DNA of 7,483 nt from the NCBI GenBank assembly GCA_005776545.1, contig SXOY01000361.1, positions 1 to 7,483 of the forward strand. The letters are read 5' to 3'. How positions within the stretch are numbered: position 1 is the stretch's first letter; each line of letters opens with the position of its first letter. Source of the stretch: Planctomycetia bacterium (lineage in GTDB: Bacteria > Planctomycetota > Phycisphaerae > Phycisphaerales > UBA1924). Of this stretch, positions 1 to 5,784 are shown in pieces. Made by a program: the position numbers and the translations under genes. Under the pieces are notes generated by a model. That model saw only the letters and a program-made list of their open reading frames with translations, did not search any database and was not told where the DNA came from.

Positions 1-1002
1 ACCTCTCCCGAAATTGAAAAAATCGGCAAAGCACTTATTGGCTCCTGGAAATCAAAGTCATCGATGGCTGAAGGCGCCGACCCATCCAAGCAGACCGAGG
101 TCGTTCTGAACATTGCCCATGTCAACGTCGGCGGCATGGCCGATGCTCTCTATGTTGAGCAATCGCGGTCGAATCAGATGAATCGTCCCGACCGCGAGTC
201 GATTTTCCAGATCTACAAGTCTGGTGACAAGTTCAAGATTCGCACATTCGAATTCCGTCGTCAGCCCAGTCAGGGCAGTTCGACCACCGGCACATGGGCA
301 GTCCCCGAATTGTTCCCCAGTTTCACCGCCGCGGATCTTGTTGGAACGATGGATCTGGTAGTAAGTGGTAGCGAAAGCGGCTATGTCGCCAAGTCGACAC
401 ATGCGTACGCAACTGGTATTAACAACGCAACGGAAATGACCAGTGAGTTCACGTTTGGTCCCGCTGGTCTCAAGACCATGGATCAGGGCATGGATGCGAG
501 CGGGAAAGTGGTTTGGACTGCCGCCGCCGAATTTGCGAAATTCTCACCTGATATTGCAGTGAATCGCATGCCGAGCGGACTTGTCACCGTTGACTATGTA
601 AAGGGAAATGACGAGGCCGCGATCGTTGCGGGCGATTCATATACAGTGGAATATGAAGGCTGGCTGGCGAGCGGCTATAAGTTTGATTCATCACGTGAAA
701 AAGGACAACCGCTGACGGTTCGTCCGGCGATGGGCGTGATTCAGGGCTGGACCGAGGGAATCCTGGGTGCATCAAAGGGCACGGTTCGCCGGATTATGAT
801 TCCGGGACACATGGCCTATGTCGGAATGCGTCGCGGCATGATTCCTAACGATGCGCCGTTGTATTTTGAAATTGAAGTGGTGAATGTCGAGAAGCCACAA
901 ACGCCGGTGAAAGCACTTCCACCGGTCAAGACTGATGGGCATGAAGGTCATGACCACAAGCCTGGAGAGCACAAAGAGGAAGTAAAGCCAGCGGGCAAGT
1001 AA
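1..1002 (+). CDS. CpeT/CpcT-like domain fused to FKBP-type peptidyl-prolyl isomerase (5' end missing)
   Basis: The frame is open from base 1 to a TAA at 1000-1002, giving 333 visible codons. An ATG at 64 is probably internal, because family-like sequence (IEKIGKALIGSWKS) precedes it. Numbering from that Met, residues about 15-160 resemble CpcT/CpeT phycobilin-lyase-type proteins: YVEQ at 30-33, an R..IFQIYK segment near 45, F.AADLVG near 88, and a terminal TMDQGMD..G.VVW block at 138-151. Residues about 190-276 are an FKBP domain. It keeps the usual pocket residues: Tyr197, FD at 207-208, VI at 225-226, Trp229, Tyr252 and Phe268. The expected activity is cis-trans isomerisation of Xaa-Pro bonds. 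The CpeT-like part most likely binds something other than a bilin here, but its ligand is unknown. The tail (about 277-312) is charged and His-rich (GHEGHDHKPGEH), recalling metal-binding tails such as that of SlyD. Signal peptide status cannot be judged because the N-terminus is outside the window. Codons prefer C at the third position, unlike the later genes. Confidence 0.85.
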   Translation, partial: TSPEIEKIGKALIGSWKSKSSMAEGADPSKQTEVVLNIAHVNVGGMADALYVEQSRSNQMNRPDRESIFQIYKSGDKFKIRTFEFRRQPSQGSSTTGTWAVPELFPSFTAADLVGTMDLVVSGSESGYVAKSTHAYATGINNATEMTSEFTFGPAGLKTMDQGMDASGKVVWTAAAEFAKFSPDIAVNRMPSGLVTVDYVKGNDEAAIVAGDSYTVEYEGWLASGYKFDSSREKGQPLTVRPAMGVIQGWTEGILGASKGTVRRIMIPGHMAYVGMRRGMIPNDAPLYFEIEVVNVEKPQTPVKALPPVKTDGHEGHDHKPGEHKEEVKPAGK

Positions 1003-1021
1003 TTCGCACGATTGAATCTAC

Positions 1022-1049
1022 AAAAGCCCGGGAATTCCCGGGCTTTTTT
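1022..1049 (+). terminator. Rho-independent terminator after the FKBP gene
   Basis: A perfect inverted repeat, GCCCGGG (1026-1032) and CCCGGGC (1037-1043), encloses an AATT loop and is followed directly by six T (1044-1049). Four A at 1022-1025 extend the dyad, so the flanks are symmetrical and could act in both orientations. It lies 20 bases after the stop codon and 50 bases before the dnaJ-like start. It should therefore end the FKBP transcript and isolate the next gene. Confidence 0.93.
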
Positions 1050-1098
1050 CTTTCGATCGCGGTGACATACATAGAATGAAAACGGAACCAACTGAGAC

Positions 1099-2094
1099 AT
1101 GGCCAAACCTGATCTATACAAAATTCTCGGCGTTGCGACCTCGGCCTCGGACGATGACATCCGCAAGTCATATCGCACCAAGGCGAGGCAGTTGCATCCG
1201 GACATCAACAAAGCGCCCGATGCACAGAAGAAATTTTCGGAGTTGCAGCACGCGTATGAAGTGTTGACTGATTCGAAAAAGCGAAGTCTCTACGACACCT
1301 ATGGACACGAAGGGCTGGAGACAAACTTCATGCCACCAGGGGCGCGGGGTGGGTATCCCGGGAGTGGGGGTGGTGGAGGTGGGGGCCAGTCGTATTCGTA
1401 CTCGCAGGCGAATAACCCGTTTGAGACCGAAGATCTCAATGAGGTGTTTTCGACGTTCTTTGGCGGGCGCGGGGCCGGGGGCGCAACGAGCCGCGGAACT
1501 CGTGGTCGAAGTGGGCGTGGGAAATCGCGGCAAGCAGCGGAACCGGTGGCGATGGATCTTTCCATTTCGTTTGTCACATCCTGTCGTGGCGGGACGGAAA
1601 GTCTGCGGCTGGTGTTTGATGGCAAAGCCAAGACCCTCGATGTAAAAATTCCCGCAGGGGTCACGGATGGAACGCAGATGCGGATTCGTGAGTCGGGCGG
1701 GCCGGGGACATCCGATGTGGTGTTGACGATCAAGGTCGGCTCGCATCCAATATTTCGAAGAGTTGCATATCCGGGGATGCCGGTCGCCGCCGGCGCGATG
1801 GACCTGTATCTGGATCTGCCGCTGACCTTTGCAGAAGCGGCGCTGGGGGCAACTGTCTCGATTCCGACGTTTGATGGGCCTGTGGAAATGAAAGTTCCAG
1901 CCGGGACAGGTTCAGGGAAATTACTGCGGCTCCGCGGCAGGGGAATTTCGCCACCGACCGGGTCGCCTGGTGATCTGTACGCGATTATTCGAATTGAACC
2001 GCCTCTGGAGCTCACAGATTCAGAGCGTGAAGCGATTCGTTCGGTGTCTAATAGGCAACAGCCGCCTCGGCGAGGAGAGGAATGGTCGCGCTAG
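1099..2094 (+). CDS. Class II (CbpA-like) DnaJ co-chaperone, no zinc finger
   Basis: This 331-residue protein is a J-domain co-chaperone expected to stimulate the ATPase of DnaK and deliver unfolded clients in the cytoplasm. The J domain spans about residues 5-70 with the HPD motif at 33-35. A glycine-rich linker follows (about 81-97), then a G/F-like stretch with NPFE and EVFSTFFGG (106-123) and a basic Gly/Arg/Ser stretch (about 124-145). Two C-terminal substrate-binding domains follow: about 151-220, then about 234-302 with [12 protein letters not shown] at 240-251 and GDLY at 291-294. The CxxCxGxG zinc repeats of true DnaJ are absent, so this is the CbpA/DnaJ-class-II type, and its length suits that class. 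About ten extra residues ([10 protein letters not shown], 223-232) appear to sit at the junction of the two C-terminal domains. The ATG at 1099 puts the J domain at the usual distance. The Shine-Dalgarno sequence is weak (GGA at 1084-1086). A TAGAAT at 1072-1077 could be a -10 box, but I see no convincing -35. The upstream terminator implies its own promoter. Confidence 0.93.
   Translation: MAKPDLYKILGVATSASDDDIRKSYRTKARQLHPDINKAPDAQKKFSELQHAYEVLTDSKKRSLYDTYGHEGLETNFMPPGARGGYPGSGGGGGGGQSYSYSQANNPFETEDLNEVFSTFFGGRGAGGATSRGTRGRSGRGKSRQAAEPVAMDLSISFVTSCRGGTESLRLVFDGKAKTLDVKIPAGVTDGTQMRIRESGGPGTSDVVLTIKVGSHPIFRRVAYPGMPVAAGAMDLYLDLPLTFAEAALGATVSIPTFDGPVEMKVPAGTGSGKLLRLRGRGISPPTGSPGDLYAIIRIEPPLELTDSEREAIRSVSNRQQPPRRGEEWSR
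1339..1385 (+). other. Putative G-quadruplex motif in the DnaJ linker coding sequence
   Basis: Six runs of three or more G fall within 47 bases on the coding strand: 1339-1342, 1346-1349, 1351-1353, 1360-1362, 1366-1370 and 1381-1385. The first five are separated by loops of 3, 1, 6 and 3 bases and so fit the usual G3+N1-7 pattern; the last loop is 10 bases. The stretch encodes the glycine-rich linker between the J domain and the C-terminal domains. Whether the structure forms in mRNA or DNA is inference, since glycine codons alone give G-rich DNA. Confidence 0.5.
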
Positions 2095-2110
2095 GAAACC
2101 GAGTTTGTTC

Positions 2111-2132
2111 CTAAGTTTGACTGTGAACTTAG
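2111..2132 (+). repeat. Inverted repeat just after the dnaJ-like stop
   Basis: CTAAGTT (2111-2117) and AACTTAG (2126-2132) are perfect 7-bp inverted arms around an 8-base spacer. In RNA two G-U pairs would extend the stem to 9 bp with an ACUG loop. A second, overlapping dyad, TAGGAA (2092-2097, starting at the stop codon) and TTCCTA (2108-2113), would compete with it. No clear T tract follows, so it is not a canonical terminator. It could be a weak terminator, a 3'-end stabiliser or an operator palindrome. Confidence 0.4.
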
Positions 2133-2174
2133 ATTTAGGTGGACAGCGGAGCGTTGGTGGGGTACTTTGTGGAA

Positions 2175-2205
2175 GCAAATCTGCCGCCCCTTTGCGGCAA
2201 ATCTG
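2175..2205 (+). repeat. Direct repeat plus hairpin in the sugar-transferase leader
   Basis: The 9-mer GCAAATCTG occurs at 2175-2183 and again at 2197-2205, a period of 22 bases or about two helical turns. Between and overlapping the copies lies a 6-bp hairpin, TGCCGC (2182-2187) and GCGGCA (2194-2199), with a CCCTTT loop. Same-face spacing of direct repeats is typical of a regulator binding site. This stretch sits about 120-150 bases before the GTG start. A regulatory role is inference; no regulator is encoded in the window. Confidence 0.35.
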
Positions 2206-2257
2206 GTATCGTGGCACTAGACGGTTTGCGGGAGTACCGTGGCGCGACCTGCGAGTC

Positions 2258-2271
2258 AGGGCTAAGGGCTA
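2258..2271 (+). repeat. Perfect 7-bp tandem duplication
   Basis: AGGGCTA is repeated twice head to tail (2258-2264, 2265-2271) in the noncoding leader, about 53 bases before the sugar-transferase start. A short dyad, ACGGT (2221-2225) and ACCGT (2236-2240), lies just upstream. The duplication may be simple replication slippage. It is too short to assign a function. Confidence 0.4.
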
Positions 2272-2323
2272 TGGGAAGTGAACACAAGCAAGCGGGAAAG
2301 GAATCCCACAATCGGGGCAACGA

Positions 2324-3799
2324 GTGCTAAAGCAACGTCACCAACTATTTGCGTTCCTGTTGTTATGCGTCGATGGATGCGTCGCGGCCATTGCGTGCTA
2401 TCTTGCCTGGGCGATGCGGATGATTTCGTCAGAGCAGCCGTGGCCGACACAAGTTGCTGAGTACATTCGTGAGCCGCTGGTGGTGCTGGTTGTACCGGTG
2501 GTGTTGATTGGCATGTGGGCATCGCGGCTGTATCAGGCACATCGAGATCGATCGATCGTTCCGGAACTTGGCGAAATCGTGAAGGCTACCGTTTTGTCGA
2601 TGGCCGGAATTATCGTGCTGCTATGGGCCGCGGGGAATCAGAATTTCGGGTTGACACATCAGACCTTGAGCGATCCCGCGGTGTGGCTTGAGGCGAACCG
2701 GTTGCAGGTTGCACTGCTGGCAGTGCTGTTGCCGCTAATGCTGGGAATTCATCGGACGGTGTTTAGATTGGTGCTGCGGAATATTCGTCGGCGTGGGCAC
2801 AATCTGCGGCACGTTGTGGTGATCGGGACGGGGCGGCTTGGGCAGATTGTGTGCCGCACACTTGAGCGAAATTCATGGACTGGGTTGCACGTTGATTCGT
2901 TTGTGTCGCATCATGAGGTGACGCGGCGGACGGAGTGTGCAGACAAGCCGGTGCGAGGCGGGATTGCGGATTTGAAGGGGATCGTTGAACGGGTGAAGCC
3001 GGATGCGGTGTATTTGGCGATTCCGACTGCGCGAGCGGCGATTATTCCGGATGTTCTCAAGCAACTTGAGAATTTTGTGGTCGATGTGCGCATTGTTCCG
3101 GATGTGCATCCGAGGTATTTGCCGCAGAGCATGTCGATGAGCGAACTGGATGGGATGCCGATTTTGAGCGTGCGCGAGTGCCCGCTGTATGGATTGGGTG
3201 GGGCGTCGAAGCGTGTGCTGGATATCGCGGGCTCGGTTTTCGGGCTGGTTGTGCTAAGCCCGGTGTTTCTGGGGATCGCGGCGGCGGTCCGGATGAGCGG
3301 GAATGGGCCAGTGATATTCAAGCAGCGGCGGGTGGGGTTGAACGGTGAAAAGTTTAAAATATATAAATTTAGAACAATGTATGACATGCGGGAAGAGGAT
3401 GCAGCACTTGATGAAGTGACGGCGAGTACTCCAGGTTGGACGCCGCGGAATTCGACGCGGGTGACGCCGATCGGGAAGTTTCTACGCAAGACAAGCATGG
3501 ATGAATTGCCGCAGTTGTTGAATGTTCTGAAGGGGCAGATGTCGCTGGTGGGTCCGCGGCCGGAGCGGCCGGAATTGATTGAACAGTTCAGAGAAGACTG
3601 GCGCGGGTATATGTTGCGGCAGCATGTGAAGGCGGGGATGACGGGGTGGGCACAGGTGAATGGGTTGCGCGGTGATACCAGTCTGCGCAAGCGGCTGCAA
3701 TATGACCTTTTCTATGTGCGGCACTGGTCGATCTGGTTTGATATCCGGATTTTGTGGATGACGATTTATCGCGGGTGGGCGCATCCGAATGCGCATTGA
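2324..3799 (+). CDS. Exopolysaccharide polyprenyl glycosylphosphotransferase (WcaJ-like, membrane)
   Basis: This 491-residue membrane enzyme is expected to transfer a sugar-1-phosphate from a nucleotide sugar to a polyprenyl phosphate, the first step of an exopolysaccharide, capsule or glycan repeat unit. Four N-terminal membrane segments lie at about 8-30, 51-68, 87-103 and 126-143. A Rossmann-like domain follows, with VVIGTGRLG (165-173). The C-terminal bacterial sugar transferase domain runs from about 295 to the end. It contains a hydrophobic membrane helix (301-322), the KFRTM motif (348-352), an Asp-Glu pair at 393-394 within SMDELPQLLNVLKGQMSLVG, then PRPERPE, and KAGMTGWAQVNGLRG (436-450). 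This is the full-length WcaJ/EPS architecture, not the short form lacking the N-terminal half. The GTG at 2324 is the chosen start: an in-frame stop at 2279-2281 leaves no upstream ATG, and later ATGs would cut the first membrane helix. GGGG at 2313-2316 is the only Shine-Dalgarno-like element. The sugar specificity cannot be read from the sequence. No other glycan genes lie in the window. Confidence 0.94.
   Translation: MLKQRHQLFAFLLLCVDGCVAAIACYLAWAMRMISSEQPWPTQVAEYIREPLVVLVVPVVLIGMWASRLYQAHRDRSIVPELGEIVKATVLSMAGIIVLLWAAGNQNFGLTHQTLSDPAVWLEANRLQVALLAVLLPLMLGIHRTVFRLVLRNIRRRGHNLRHVVVIGTGRLGQIVCRTLERNSWTGLHVDSFVSHHEVTRRTECADKPVRGGIADLKGIVERVKPDAVYLAIPTARAAIIPDVLKQLENFVVDVRIVPDVHPRYLPQSMSMSELDGMPILSVRECPLYGLGGASKRVLDIAGSVFGLVVLSPVFLGIAAAVRMSGNGPVIFKQRRVGLNGEKFKIYKFRTMYDMREEDAALDEVTASTPGWTPRNSTRVTPIGKFLRKTSMDELPQLLNVLKGQMSLVGPRPERPELIEQFREDWRGYMLRQHVKAGMTGWAQVNGLRGDTSLRKRLQYDLFYVRHWSIWFDIRILWMTIYRGWAHPNAH
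3338..3367 (+). promoter_or_regulatory. Possible internal sigma70-like promoter within the sugar transferase
   Basis: TTGAAC (3338-3343) and TATAAA (3362-3367) are separated by 18 bases; TATATA at 3360-3365 gives an alternative 16-base spacing. They fall at the edge of a stretch with 26 A/T in 30 bases (3350-3379), in otherwise GC-rich DNA. Any transcript would begin near 3374 and lead into mnmG. The stretch also encodes the conserved KFKIYKFRTM motif, so protein constraint explains part of the AT richness. Promoter function is inferred only. Confidence 0.35.
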
Positions 3800-3808
3800 G
3801 GCGTGAAT

Positions 3809-3839
3809 AGCGGCAGGTTGCACGCGTACGATTGCCGCT
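3809..3839 (+). promoter_or_regulatory. Hairpin abutting the mnmG start codon
   Basis: AGCGGCA (3809-3815) and TGCCGCT (3833-3839) are perfect 7-bp arms with a 17-base spacer; a G-U pair could extend the stem by one. The right arm ends one base before the ATG at 3841 and covers the alternative TTG at 3832. If folded, it would occlude the ribosome entry site, where no good Shine-Dalgarno sequence is visible. No T tract follows, so it is not a standard terminator for the upstream gene. Confidence 0.4.
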
Positions 3840-3840
3840 C

Positions 3841-5784
3841 ATGCACAGAGAGTTTTCGGTCATTGTGATTGGCGGGGGCCACGCAGGCGTTGAAGCTGCT
3901 TGGGCGGCTGCCAATATGCTCGCGGTGAAGCCTGGTGAGGCGGCGACGGTTGCGCTGGTCACGATTGATCCAGAGAAGATCGGGGTCATGTCGTGCAATC
4001 CGGCGATTGGCGGGCTGGCCAAGGGGCAGTTGGTGCGTGAGGTTGATGCGCTGAATGGGTTGATGGGGCTGGCGACAGATGCGACTGGGATTCAGTTTCG
4101 GGTGCTGAATACCAGCAAGGGGGCGGCAGTGCATGGGCCGCGGGCGCAGTGTGATAAGCATGCGTATGCGAAGGCTGTGCAGAAGTTGATTGCATCGCGG
4201 CCGGAGATTGAGGTTGTCAGTGGGATGGTTGAGAGTCTGGTGGTTGAGGGCCGGACGATTCGCGGAGTTGAGATTCAGACGGCTACTGGAAAACAGAGCT
4301 TGTTTGCGCCTTGCGTAGTGCTGACGACCGGCACGTTCATGCGTGGGCTGATGCACACTGGTGAGAGCAAGACGCAGGGTGGGCGGTTTGGTGAAGAGGC
4401 GGCGGTTGGGATTTCTGGTGCGCTCTCGAAGTTGGGATTTGAACTTGGGAGATTGAAGACGGGAACCCCGCCGCGGTTGAAGCGGAGTTCGCTCAAGCTT
4501 GAGACGCTGAAGGAGCAGAAGGGCGATGCGGAGCCTGTGCCGTTCAGTGATTTGAGTGTGCATGGGTTGGGGGTGAGTGTGCCGCAGAATGTGCGGGAAG
4601 CGGCGCCTTCGCTGGACCAATTTGTGTGTATTGAGCAGTTGTCTTGCTTTGAAACTACGACGAACAAGGCGTGTCATGATGTGATCCGGGCGAACTTGCA
4701 TCGAGCGCCGATGTATTCGGGGCAGATTGAATCTGCGGGGCCGCGGTATTGCCCGAGTATTGAGGACAAGGTGGTGCGGTTCAAGGAACGCGATGTGCAT
4801 CATGTGTTCCTGGAGCCGGAGAGTCACAGTGATGACTGGATTTACTGCAACGGGATTTCGACGAGTCTGCCGGCAGATGTGCAGGATTTGCTGGTGAGGT
4901 CGATGCACGGATGTGAAGAGGCGGTGATTTATCGCTATGGATATGCGGTGGAATATGACATGGTGCGGCCGCACCAGATATTTGCCACTGGCATGACGAA
5001 GTTGATTGATGGGTTGTTTCTGGCGGGGCAGATTAATGGGACGAGTGGGTATGAAGAGGCCGCTGCGCAGGGAGTTATTGCGGGGATTAATGCGGCGAAT
5101 CGCGTGCTGGGTAAGGGCGAATTCACGCTTGGAAGGCACGAAGCGTACATCGGTGTGATGATGGATGACCTGGTGACCAAGACGCCGCTGGAGCCGTATC
5201 GAATGTTCACAAGTCGCGCGGAGTATCGATTGCTGCTGCGGGCAGATAATCCAATTGAGCGATTGGGGGCGCGGGCGGAAGAAGCAGGGCTCCTGGGTGG
5301 GCCTTATGGTGCGCTGCGGCGTGAAGTCATGAAGCATCGGACCGATGCGCGGATTCAGGCAGATCGGGCGATTTCCGCGGCGACATTCAACTCGCAGACA
5401 TTGACTGAGGCGATGCGCGGGTCGGATGTGACGCGCGAGGAGATGCTGGCGGTGTTGCCACTGGAAGTGCAACAAAATGTGCCGCGGAGTGTGTGGATGA
5501 CGGCGCATGCGGATTATCGATATGCTGCGTATATGAATCGGCAGCGGGCGGATATCAAGCGGCTGGCGGAGTCGGAATTGCGGCGGTTGCCGGAGGCGAT
5601 TGATTATCACTCGATCATCGGGTTGCGGAATGAGGCGAAGAACGCGTTGATGCGGTTTCGGCCGGCGACGTTTGGGCAGGCGAGCAGGCTGGAGGGCGTG
5701 ACGCCGAGTGATCTATCGATTGTGGCGGTGCACATGCGGCGGTATGGTGATGGACGCAAGTCAACACAGGCGCCATCGTCATGA
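3841..5784 (+). CDS. mnmG: tRNA uridine-5-carboxymethylaminomethyl modification enzyme MnmG (GidA)
   Basis: MnmG is the FAD enzyme that, with the GTPase MnmE, installs the (carboxymethyl)aminomethyl group on U34 of tRNAs reading split codon boxes. The dinucleotide-binding motif GGGHAG is at residues 11-16. The two conserved cysteines are in SCNPAIGG (Cys52) and YCPSIEDK (Cys304). Also present are the family blocks NTSKGAAVHGPRAQCDKHAY, LKTGTPPRL, HHVFLEPE, GTSGYEEAAAQG (from residue 400) and MFTSRAEYRLLLRADN. The C-terminal MnmE/tRNA-binding helices (AAYMNRQ onward) are intact. At 647 residues it is slightly longer than the E. coli protein (629). I chose the ATG at 3841, which gives a normal short lead before the FAD strand. 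A TTG at 3832 would add three residues and cannot be excluded. It lies 41 bases after the sugar-transferase stop and overlaps the next gene by four bases. Its partner mnmE and the common neighbour rsmG are not in the window. Codons strongly favour G or T at the third position. Confidence 0.97.
   Translation: MHREFSVIVIGGGHAGVEAAWAAANMLAVKPGEAATVALVTIDPEKIGVMSCNPAIGGLAKGQLVREVDALNGLMGLATDATGIQFRVLNTSKGAAVHGPRAQCDKHAYAKAVQKLIASRPEIEVVSGMVESLVVEGRTIRGVEIQTATGKQSLFAPCVVLTTGTFMRGLMHTGESKTQGGRFGEEAAVGISGALSKLGFELGRLKTGTPPRLKRSSLKLETLKEQKGDAEPVPFSDLSVHGLGVSVPQNVREAAPSLDQFVCIEQLSCFETTTNKACHDVIRANLHRAPMYSGQIESAGPRYCPSIEDKVVRFKERDVHHVFLEPESHSDDWIYCNGISTSLPADVQDLLVRSMHGCEEAVIYRYGYAVEYDMVRPHQIFATGMTKLIDGLFLAGQINGTSGYEEAAAQGVIAGINAANRVLGKGEFTLGRHEAYIGVMMDDLVTKTPLEPYRMFTSRAEYRLLLRADNPIERLGARAEEAGLLGGPYGALRREVMKHRTDARIQADRAISAATFNSQTLTEAMRGSDVTREEMLAVLPLEVQQNVPRSVWMTAHADYRYAAYMNRQRADIKRLAESELRRLPEAIDYHSIIGLRNEAKNALMRFRPATFGQASRLEGVTPSDLSIVAVHMRRYGDGRKSTQAPSS

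Noticed and set aside
1299..2015. A 238-codon minus-strand frame opposite the DnaJ gene
   Set aside because: Low-complexity Pro/Arg/Ser-rich translation opposite a well-supported gene; a shadow frame.
2117..2140. TTGACT as a -35 box in the leader of the sugar transferase
   Set aside because: No -10-like hexamer occurs at 16-18 bases; TAGATT is only 7 bases away. The TTGACT lies within the inverted repeat.
2213..2229. TGGCAC followed by TTGC, resembling a sigma54 promoter
   Set aside because: The gap between the two elements is 8 bases where about 5 is required, so the GG and GC dinucleotides are wrongly spaced.
2546..2558. ATCG repeated three times
   Set aside because: A very short simple repeat inside coding sequence with no sign of phase-variable length.
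3556..3573. Tandem 9-bp repeat GCGGCCGGA in the sugar transferase
   Set aside because: It encodes the conserved Arg-Pro-Glu-Arg-Pro-Glu of the family, so the repeat is explained by the protein.
2911..3690. A 259-codon minus-strand frame opposite the sugar transferase
   Set aside because: No family motifs and fully covered by a strongly supported gene on the other strand.
3766..5610. A 614-codon open frame on the minus strand, opposite mnmG
   Set aside because: Its translation is dominated by Arg, His, Pro, Gln and Asn with no recognisable domain. It covers a clear mnmG gene. The G/T-ending codons of mnmG rarely create stops in this opposite frame, which explains its length.
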